Part shown: positions 58,101 through 64,000 of the stretch, in pieces
Layout of the letters: every line of letters starts with the position of its first letter
Numbering within the stretch: the first letter of the stretch is position 1
NCBI GenBank assembly: GCA_040902845.1
Contig: JBBDWM010000034.1
Coordinates: 62,001 to 126,000 of the forward strand
Length of the DNA stretch: 64,000 nucleotides
Reading direction: 5' to 3'
Source: JALYNX01 sp040902845
Lineage (GTDB): Bacteria > Actinomycetota > Acidimicrobiia > Spongiisociales > ZC4RG35
Position numbers and translations under genes: made by a program
Notes under the pieces: generated by a model
Database searches by the model: none
Told to the model about the DNA's origin: nothing
The model's input: the letters and a program-made list of their open reading frames with translations, nothing else

Positions 58101-59249
58101 ATGTTCGGGGGTATGGAGTGGGAGAGCGTTTCGAATGATGAGGTTGATCAGGTTCTGAGCCACCTGTTTGCTGGTTCGCAGGTTTTCTTGGCTGAGATCT
58201 GTGACTGGTTAATGGTGGCGGATCACCGTCAACAGTTCATGGCTGATGGTGCTCCGGATCTGGTGCAGTGGGTTTCGGCTCGGTTCGGGTTGCGTCATTC
58301 GACTGCGTTTCAACTGGTGGGGGTGGCCCGCCGACTCCAGGATCTTCCCCTTCTCCGGGAACGGTTCGGTTCTGGGGGATTGTCGTTGGATCAGGTGGAT
58401 GCGATCTCTCGGATGGCCACTCCCGACACTGAAGGTGACCTGATCGAGGAGGCTCTGGGATTGAGCAATGCTGCCCTGGATCGGGCCGCCCGCCGGGCTA
58501 ATCCTCCCAGCATTGAGGATGAGCGCACCATTTGGGAGCGGAGACGCCTTGGTTTGCAATGGAATCTGGACCAGTCCGAACTCAGATTCGGGGGGAATCT
58601 GCCCGGTGCTGAAGGCAAACTCCTCGAACAAGCCGTATCTTCTCGTGCGGATCGGTTCGGTCCCAATCCCGAAACTGGAGTATTTGACCCTTATCCCACT
58701 CGGCTCGCTGATGGGCTGGTCGAAGTGTGCGCCACCACCGGTGATCAATCCTCACCTTCGGTTCAGATCACGGTGCACGCCGACCTCGAAGCGTTGACCT
58801 CAAATACTGAGACGACGGGGGTGGCGGAGTTGGAGGCTGGTCCGGTACTCGCCAATGAGACCGCCCGCCGCCTGGCCTGTGATGCGATTGTGGAATCTGC
58901 GGTCTACGACGACTGTCAAGTGTTGGGTGTGGGACGGAGGACTCGGACCATTCCTGATTGGCTGCGTCGTCAGCTCTACCACCGTGACGAGAATTGTCGG
59001 TTTCCCGGTTCCTGTCGATCTCGCTGGGTGCACGGTCATCACATTCAACATTGGGCCGATGGTGGACCCACCGACCTTGCGAACCTGGTCCTGTTGTGCG
59101 GGTTTCATCACCGGTTTCTCCATGAACACGGTTGGAGCATCCACGGCGACCCTGGTGGGAAACTCATCTTCAGGAAACCCGACGGACAGATCTACCCGCC
59201 AGTCCGACCCGCCCTCCATCCCCGACTCCGCGAACTCATCCAAACTTAG
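58101..59249 (+). CDS. DUF222 and HNH endonuclease-domain protein
   Basis: A 382-residue protein of the large actinobacterial DUF222-HNH group. The N-terminal DUF222 region spans about 5-270. The C-terminal HNH reads RDENCRFPGSCRSRWVHGHH followed by IQHWADGGPTDLANLVLLCG and FHHRFLHE, with the zinc Cys pair and the HH catalytic region intact. These proteins are abundant and often multi-copy; activity has seldom been shown. The ATG at 58101 follows GGGGGAACG; an in-frame ATG at 58062 is the alternative. Base composition is a little lower in GC than neighbours, consistent with a mobile multicopy family. Confidence 0.85.
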   Translation: MFGGMEWESVSNDEVDQVLSHLFAGSQVFLAEICDWLMVADHRQQFMADGAPDLVQWVSARFGLRHSTAFQLVGVARRLQDLPLLRERFGSGGLSLDQVDAISRMATPDTEGDLIEEALGLSNAALDRAARRANPPSIEDERTIWERRRLGLQWNLDQSELRFGGNLPGAEGKLLEQAVSSRADRFGPNPETGVFDPYPTRLADGLVEVCATTGDQSSPSVQITVHADLEALTSNTETTGVAELEAGPVLANETARRLACDAIVESAVYDDCQVLGVGRRTRTIPDWLRRQLYHRDENCRFPGSCRSRWVHGHHIQHWADGGPTDLANLVLLCGFHHRFLHEHGWSIHGDPGGKLIFRKPDGQIYPPVRPALHPRLRELIQT

Positions 59250-59371
59250 GGGCCACCGCCCCCGCACCGACATGTTCAGCGAAGAGACCATCAACGCCGT
59301 CGTCGTGGAGCCGCTGGGCGCGGGGCAGTCGGGCCCCGGAGCTCAATAACCGGCATTCGCGGGCGTATCCG

Positions 59372-59389
59372 TCCGACAGATCGGTCGGA
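59372..59389. promoter_or_regulatory. Dyad in the 222-bp spacer after the HNH gene
   Basis: TCCGAC (59372-59377) and GTCGGA (59384-59389) flank a 6-nt centre. It lies about 80 bp before the next gene's start and could be an operator. The rest of 59250-59471 holds nothing else supported. Confidence 0.25.
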
Positions 59390-59471
59390 TCGAACGGGAC
59401 CTAGGACATGGGGCTGAGCCCAGAGTGCGATCGGCTTGCGGCGAGCGTAGGTCGAGGCACACACTCCGGGC

Positions 59472-60809
59472 GTGATTCCGGAGACGCGTTATTCAAAGAG
59501 CATGGATGGCGTCCACATCGCCTACCAAGAGCTAGGTGATGCTGATCTCGACCTCGTGGTCTCACCGGGCTTCGTGTCGCACCTGGAACACTCATGGGAA
59601 GAGCCTCACATGGCCCGGTTCCTTCGACGGCTCGCTTCGTTCTCCCGCCTGATCGTGTTCGACAAACGTGGGACGGGGATGTCGGACCGGCCCCCCAACG
59701 AACGTGCTCCGTTACTCGAGGACCGGGTTAGCGACATCGCCACCTTGATGGACACGGTGGGGTCGGAACGAGCAGCGATCATGGGTCTATCGGAGACCGG
59801 CGCGGTGGCGCTGCTGTTCGCCGCTACGTACCCTGAGAGAACGAGCGCGGTGGTCGCGTATGGCTCGTTTGCAGGCGAGGGCGGCGCTGGTCCGATCTAC
59901 CCGTGGGTCCCCGACCCAAAAACCGCTGATTGGCTCGAGGACCTGGAGAAGAACTGGGGTCGAGGTGTCTTGTACCTCGAGAACTTCGCGCCATCGCTCG
60001 TGGGGGACAAACGCTACGAGGACTGGTACGCCAAGCTCGAGCGACTCTCGGTAAGCCCTGGAGCCGCCGTCTCGTTGGCGCGGATGATGATCCAGATGAA
60101 CGTTCGCGACATCCTCCCCGCCATCCGTGTCCCAACGCTCGTCCTACACAAGCGAGACGACAGATGCGTCCCCGTCGACGAAGGAAGGTACATTGCCGAT
60201 CACGTGCCCGGGGCCAAGTTTGTCGAGCTTCCGGGCGCTGACCACTGGCCGTGGATCGGTCACGAGCAAGCCATCGAGGAGATCCAGGAGTTCCTCACCG
60301 GGATGCGCGACAGCGCTGAGCCAGACCGCTCCGTGGCGACGGTGATGTTCATCGATATCGTCGACTCGACGAAACTGACCGCCAAACTCGGGGATCGGAG
60401 ATGGGCGGACCTGCTTGGAGCCTTTTACGCAGTAGTCCGGCATGAGCTCGACCGTTTCCGAGGGCGCGAGATCGATACTGCTGGCGACGGGTTCTTCGTG
60501 ACCTTCGACGGTCCCGCTCGTGCCATCCGTTGCGCAATTGTGCTGGTCGACGTTGTTGAAGAGCTCGAGCTCAAGATCCGTGTCGGCATACACACCGGGG
60601 AATGCGAACGAGTTGCCGAGAAGGTGGGAGGCGTAGGGGTCGTCATCGGAGCACGGGTTGGAGCTGCGGCCGGCCCCGGGGAGATCCTCGTCTCGCGCAC
60701 TGTGCAAGACCTCGTCGTTGGTTCGGATCTGCGCTTTCAGCAGAGAGGAAAGCACCAGCTCAAGGGAGTTCCAGGGGAATGGGAACTCTACGCCGTCGAC
60801 CTGAACTAG
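59472..60809 (+). CDS. Alpha/beta hydrolase fused to a class III adenylate/guanylate cyclase domain
   Basis: A 445-residue fusion. The N-terminal alpha/beta hydrolase (about 1-280) has nucleophile elbow IMGLSETGAVALLFAATYPE, acid in LHKRDDRCVPVDEG and His in PGADHWPW. The cyclase (about 285-440) has metal-binding Asp in VMFIDIVDSTKLTAKLGD and EIDTAGDGFFVTFDG, then VGIHTGECE and VVIGARVGAAAGPGEILVS with the transition-state Arg but not the usual Asn. It probably makes cAMP under control of ligand binding by the hydrolase domain. The combination is widespread in actinobacteria. The start is GTG at 59472. Confidence 0.87.
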   Translation: MIPETRYSKSMDGVHIAYQELGDADLDLVVSPGFVSHLEHSWEEPHMARFLRRLASFSRLIVFDKRGTGMSDRPPNERAPLLEDRVSDIATLMDTVGSERAAIMGLSETGAVALLFAATYPERTSAVVAYGSFAGEGGAGPIYPWVPDPKTADWLEDLEKNWGRGVLYLENFAPSLVGDKRYEDWYAKLERLSVSPGAAVSLARMMIQMNVRDILPAIRVPTLVLHKRDDRCVPVDEGRYIADHVPGAKFVELPGADHWPWIGHEQAIEEIQEFLTGMRDSAEPDRSVATVMFIDIVDSTKLTAKLGDRRWADLLGAFYAVVRHELDRFRGREIDTAGDGFFVTFDGPARAIRCAIVLVDVVEELELKIRVGIHTGECERVAEKVGGVGVVIGARVGAAAGPGEILVSRTVQDLVVGSDLRFQQRGKHQLKGVPGEWELYAVDLN

Positions 60810-60891
60810 CGGCGGTTGACCTTGTCTGGCGGGCCGAGGCTCGGAGGCGTTACGCAGGTTGGCTGGCGAGCGTCGCCTGAACGAACACGTA

Positions 60892-60897
60892 TAGCCT
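60892..60897 (+). promoter_or_regulatory. Candidate leaderless -10 box (TAGCCT)
   Basis: TATAGCCT ends 6 nt before the ATG at 60904, the same spacing seen upstream of other genes here. No ribosome site lies in the gap. Confidence 0.45.
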
Positions 60898-60903
60898 CGA
60901 CTC

Positions 60904-61671
60904 ATGGAACACGTGCAGATGACCATTGACGGCGCCGTCGCCCTGGTGCGTCTCGACCGACCGCCGGTCAATGCCCTTTCCGAACAGGTGGCCACCGAGC
61001 TGAAACAGGTTTTCGAGGCCTGTATCGACCCCGAGATCAGGGCGGTAGTCGTCACCGGCCAACCCCATTTCGCCGCTGGCGCCGATATCAAGGGTTTCAA
61101 GGCTGCTTTCGAGGCGGGAGCCCAGGAGAGGACCGCCTGGACCCTTCAGGAGGCAATCGGTGCCTTGGAGAATCTGGAAAAGCCGACCATCGCCGCCGTC
61201 CACGGCTACGCCCTGGGTGGTGGCCTGGAACTGGCGATGGGCGCCGACTTTCGTTACCTGGCCGATGACGCCAGGGTCGGCCAGCCCGAGATCCTGCTCG
61301 GAATCATCCCGGGGGCGGGCGGCACTCAGCGTCTGCCCCGCCTTGTCGGCTATCAACGTGCCAAGGAGCTGGTGTTCAGCGGTCGGCAGGTGGGGGCGGA
61401 GGAGGCGCTGGACATCGGTCTCGCCGACAAGGTGGCAGTTGCTGAAGAGATCCTCGAGTTGGCCCTGGCCGACGCCGCCGAGTGGGCCACCAAGGCCACC
61501 GTGGCTATCGCCGCTGCCAAGAAGGCCCTGAATCGGGGGTTCGGGCTGCCTGTGGATGAGGGGCTGCTGGTTGAGCGCGATGCGTTCCAGGGCGCGTTCG
61601 GATCCGAGGACGCCCAAGAGGGTGTGACCGCCTTCATCGAGAAGCGGCCGGCTCAGTTCAAAGGTCGTTGA
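60904..61671 (+). CDS. Enoyl-CoA hydratase/isomerase family protein
   Basis: A 255-residue crotonase-fold enzyme. The oxyanion-hole segments are FAAGADIKGFK and VHGYALGGGLELAMGADFRY; the catalytic glutamates lie in EILLGIIPGAGGTQRLPRLV (Glu and Gly-Gly of the active site). It probably hydrates trans-2-enoyl-CoA in fatty-acid or amino-acid breakdown. It stands alone with its own promoter, and its 3-prime end overlaps the convergent SRPBCC gene by 14 bp. Confidence 0.9.
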   Translation: MEHVQMTIDGAVALVRLDRPPVNALSEQVATELKQVFEACIDPEIRAVVVTGQPHFAAGADIKGFKAAFEAGAQERTAWTLQEAIGALENLEKPTIAAVHGYALGGGLELAMGADFRYLADDARVGQPEILLGIIPGAGGTQRLPRLVGYQRAKELVFSGRQVGAEEALDIGLADKVAVAEEILELALADAAEWATKATVAIAAAKKALNRGFGLPVDEGLLVERDAFQGAFGSEDAQEGVTAFIEKRPAQFKGR

Positions 61672-62095
61672 CAGTCACCCGGGCCGCCAGGCGACTCAGG
61701 TTGCTTTGCCAGATCCGCTTCAGGAACGGGCCGGCCACCCAAGCCCCGACTTTGGCCCCGAGCCACCAGGGGAATCGGAGCTCCTCGGACCAGGTGAGAC
61801 GGGTCCCGTCACCGATCGGCTCGAGGTCGAATCGGCCGAAGCCGGAGACCGTCCCGACATGGTCCACAGCCATCGTCTTTTCCTCTTCCCATTCGGTCAC
61901 GGTCATTAGATCGGTGGTGCGAAACGGACCAACCCGGGTCGGGACCCGCATCCAGGTACCCACACCGGTTCTCTGCGTACCTCCGAATCGGATCTCGCCG
62001 GCGTCGGCCATCCATTGGTGGTGAGAGCCGAGGTCGGCGAGTTCCGCCCAAACCCGACTGGGAGGCGCCGGGATCTCGATGATGAGCTGGTGCAT
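61658..62095 (-). CDS. SRPBCC (polyketide cyclase/START-like) family protein
   Basis: A 145-residue lipid/ligand-binding-fold protein. The pattern HQLIIEIPAPPSRVWAELAD, GVGTWMRVPTRVGPFRTTDL and FDLEPIGDGTRLTWSEELRF is typical of the SRPBCC superfamily. Function is not evident. ATG 62095 puts the first strand at the N-terminus; an upstream in-frame start at 62143 would add 16 non-family residues. It is divergent by 67 bp from the cysteine desulfurase gene. Confidence 0.78.
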   Translation of the reverse strand: MHQLIIEIPAPPSRVWAELADLGSHHQWMADAGEIRFGGTQRTGVGTWMRVPTRVGPFRTTDLMTVTEWEEEKTMAVDHVGTVSGFGRFDLEPIGDGTRLTWSEELRFPWWLGAKVGAWVAGPFLKRIWQSNLSRLAARVTVNDL

Positions 62096-62162
62096 GCGAG
62101 AAGGGAGGGTAGGGGCCGTTCCTGACTCGAACAGCTCCCGCATCCTGCGAGAATTGCAGCCT

Positions 62163-63296
62163 GTGATCTATCTCGACCACGCCGCTACCACACCGATGCG
62201 CCCCGGGGTTTGGGACGCCATGAGGCCCTATGCCGACATCGAGTTCGGCAACTCCTCGGGGATCCATGGGGTATCGCGGCGCGCCAAAAATGCCCTGGAG
62301 GAGGCACGAGAGTCGATTGCCGGGGCAATAGGCGCCCACACCCTGGAGATCGTCTTCACCTCCGGTGGCACCGAGTCGGACAATCTCGCCATCAAAGGGG
62401 CGGTGTTCAGCGAGGGACTCCGGCGAGGCGTGGTGACTGTGGCCACCGAGCACGAGGCGGTCCTCGAGACAGGGGACTTCCTGAGACGCATGGGCACGCC
62501 AGTGACGGTGGTTGGGGTCGACGCCGAGGGGCGGGTCGATCCAGAGGAGTTGACGTCGGTCATCGACGAAAGCACCGCGGTCGTGTCGGTGATGCTCCTC
62601 AACAACGAGACCGGCGCCATCCAGGACGTGGCGAGGATCGTTGACGCCGTCAAGACCCGCGATCCCGAGATCTTGGTCCACACCGACGCGGTCCAGGCGT
62701 TCTCGTCTGAGCCAATCGACGTGGCGGTCTTGGGGGTGGATCTGATGTCATTGGCCGGCCATAAGTTCGGCGGCCCCAAGGGTGCCGGCATCCTCTACGT
62801 TCGCGAGGGGACCGTCCTCGAGCCTATGCAGCACGGTGGAGGCCAGGAGCTGGGTCGTCGCTCCGGCACCCACGACGTGGGCAGGGCCGTGGGAATGGCC
62901 ATGGCGATGGAAATGGCGCTCGTAGATCGGAAGGATTTCCGCACCCGAGTGGGCCAGCTCCGCGACGACTTCGAGAAGAGGCTGACGGCGGGGATCGAGG
63001 GCCTGGTGGTCAACACGCCGGAGAATCGCCGTTCACCCCATCATCTCAACGTCAGGTTCCCTGGGGTGCTCAACGAGACCCTGCTGATCCGGATGGACCT
63101 GGCAGGAGTGGCCGCCTCGGCGGGATCCGCATGCCAATCCGGTGCGTCGGAGGTCTCTCATGTCCTGGAGGCCATGGGCCTGACTCCCGGCCAGGCCCGG
63201 GAGAGCGTCCGTTTCAGCTTTGGCTGGCCGAGCACTATCGAGGAGGCCGAAGAAGCGGCCGAGATTGTGACCGACCTGGTGGGCGAGCTTCGATGA
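62163..63296 (+). CDS. Cysteine desulfurase (NifS/IscS-like)
   Basis: A 377-residue pyridoxal-phosphate enzyme that takes sulfur from cysteine. YLDHAATTPMRPGVWDAM at the N-terminus, VFTSGGTESDNLAIKG, TEHEAV (His), the PLP lysine in MSLAGHKFGGPKGAG and persulfide Cys in AGSACQSGASEVSHVL are present. GTG 62163 gives the standard N-terminus. Its stop overlaps the mnmA start (ATGA), so it most likely supplies sulfur for tRNA thiolation. Confidence 0.92.
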   Translation: MIYLDHAATTPMRPGVWDAMRPYADIEFGNSSGIHGVSRRAKNALEEARESIAGAIGAHTLEIVFTSGGTESDNLAIKGAVFSEGLRRGVVTVATEHEAVLETGDFLRRMGTPVTVVGVDAEGRVDPEELTSVIDESTAVVSVMLLNNETGAIQDVARIVDAVKTRDPEILVHTDAVQAFSSEPIDVAVLGVDLMSLAGHKFGGPKGAGILYVREGTVLEPMQHGGGQELGRRSGTHDVGRAVGMAMAMEMALVDRKDFRTRVGQLRDDFEKRLTAGIEGLVVNTPENRRSPHHLNVRFPGVLNETLLIRMDLAGVAASAGSACQSGASEVSHVLEAMGLTPGQARESVRFSFGWPSTIEEAEEAAEIVTDLVGELR

Positions 63297-64000
63297 GGGC
63301 GCTGGTGGCGATGTCAGGGGGTGTCGACTCCTCGGTGGCGGCCGCCTTGATGAGGGACGCCGGCCACGAGGTGGTCGGGGTGACTCTCAAGATGTGGTCG
63401 GGGCCAAATGGCGAGGCTCCAACCGCTGGCTGTTGCACCGTGTCCGACGCCGAGGATGCCCGCCGCGTCGCCGGTCAGCTCGACATCGCTTATTACGTGT
63501 TGGATTACACGAGCGAATTCCGGGATGGGGTGGTGGAGCGGTTCATCAGCGATTACGTCTCGGGGCGTACTCCCAACCCGTGCATCGAGTGCAATCGGAC
63601 GGTCAAGTTCGACCGTCTGCTCCGCCGTCTCGACGACTTCGAGAGTGACGTCCTGGTGACGGGGCATCACGCCAGAAGCCGCTACGACGGGGCCCAGTGG
63701 ACCCTGCACCGAGGGGCGGATCGGGCCAAAGACCAGTCCTACGTCCTGTCGATGCTCACCCAACGCGAGCTGGCCCGGGCCCGGTTTCCAGTCGGAGAGT
63801 TGACCAAGCCCGAGGTTCGGTCGATGGCGTCGGCGATGGGCCTGCGGACCGCCGAAAAGCCAGAGTCGATGGACATCTGTTTCGTGGGCCGACGCGACTA
63901 CCGGAGCTTCCTCGCCCACAACGCACCGGAAGCATTCGTGTCCGGCCCTCTGGTCGACACCGAGGGCCACGAGCTGGGGGCTCATGACGGAATTGCTGGG
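63293..64000 (+). CDS. mnmA: tRNA 2-thiouridylase, cut by the window end
   Basis: The first 236 residues of MnmA, which adds the 2-thio group to U34 of tRNAs for Glu, Gln and Lys. The ATP-pyrophosphatase loop is AMSGGVDSSVAAALM; the catalytic Cys is in RTPNPCIECNR and the second Cys in SMDICFVGRRDYRSFL. ATG 63293 overlaps the desulfurase stop by 4 bp, pairing sulfur donor and user in one operon. No stop occurs before 64000, so the 3-prime part lies outside. Confidence 0.93.
   Translation, partial: MRALVAMSGGVDSSVAAALMRDAGHEVVGVTLKMWSGPNGEAPTAGCCTVSDAEDARRVAGQLDIAYYVLDYTSEFRDGVVERFISDYVSGRTPNPCIECNRTVKFDRLLRRLDDFESDVLVTGHHARSRYDGAQWTLHRGADRAKDQSYVLSMLTQRELARARFPVGELTKPEVRSMASAMGLRTAEKPESMDICFVGRRDYRSFLAHNAPEAFVSGPLVDTEGHELGAHDGIAG

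Noticed and set aside
59271..59349. 25-codon frame MFSEETINAVVVEPLGAGQS... after the HNH gene
   Set aside because: No ribosome site, no recognised homologue and too short to support.

Overview
The window is a GC-rich, densely coded stretch of bacterial chromosome. It looks actinobacterial, probably an uncultured member of the class Acidimicrobiia or a relative; this placement is inferred from gene content, not from a marker-gene search. Pointers are a nickel superoxide dismutase with its maturation protease, a DUF222/HNH protein, the block mfd - foldase - mazG - eno - ftsB - DUF501 - ppx, several lipoproteins with threonine-rich linkers, and many GTG or TTG starts. At least seven genes appear to have leaderless promoters, with a TANNNT box 6-7 nt before the start codon.

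Layout. 1-638: a frameshifted membrane-protein gene. 0.8-8.2 kb: a small membrane protein, then a mostly leftward run with 2-oxoacid:ferredoxin oxidoreductase (korAB), an amidase, a DUF3048 lipid-anchored or membrane protein, a double-ACT protein, and a fused SodX-type protease/DNA glycosylase divergent from sodN. 8.6-11.5 kb: a PGPGW membrane protein, metG and an EamA transporter. 11.5-16.1 kb: a lipoprotein, then deoC with two aldehyde dehydrogenase genes, the second a truncated pseudoenzyme. 16.1-19.3 kb: a complete 3203-bp IS1595-family element with 24-bp terminal inverted repeats, an 8-bp target duplication and three or four passenger genes. 19.5-22.4 kb: two secreted proteins and a class II Fic protein. 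22.4-25.6 kb: a haem/iron ABC uptake operon (hmuTUV-like) led by a lipoprotein. 25.7-28.1 kb: a Gfo/Idh/MocA oxidoreductase coupled to a xylulokinase-like kinase. 28.2-36.9 kb: a histidine kinase, a half-size flavoprotein, a second DNA glycosylase, a glutamine-synthetase-like enzyme divergent from a class I amidotransferase and a P450, a GNAT protein, two alpha/beta hydrolases and 6-phosphogluconolactonase.

36.9-50.4 kb is a housekeeping block: rplY, pth, glpK, pgsA, an epimerase, mfd, a PpiC foldase, mazG, eno, ftsB, DUF501, ppx/gppA and tRNA-Leu(UAA). Many neighbours overlap by 4 bp (ATGA or GTGA), which implies translational coupling. 50.4-52 kb holds an SGNH-like lipoprotein, a REP-like repeat cluster, a small membrane protein and a 40-base poly-G tract. 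52-54.7 kb is a Pat-type GNAT/acyl-CoA ligase. 54.7-58 kb is modABC divergent from a PadR-like regulator. 58-64 kb has a DUF222/HNH protein, a hydrolase-adenylate cyclase fusion, an enoyl-CoA hydratase, an SRPBCC protein, a cysteine desulfurase, and mnmA running off the window end.

The most unusual items are the SodX-glycosylase fusion beside a NiSOD whose hook has Tyr in place of Pro5, the IS1595 element with nuclease-like and membrane cargo and a transposase -35 box inside its terminal repeat, the catalytically dead half aldehyde dehydrogenase beside an intact one, and a P450 that lacks an N-terminal segment. No CRISPR array, prophage or replication origin was seen.
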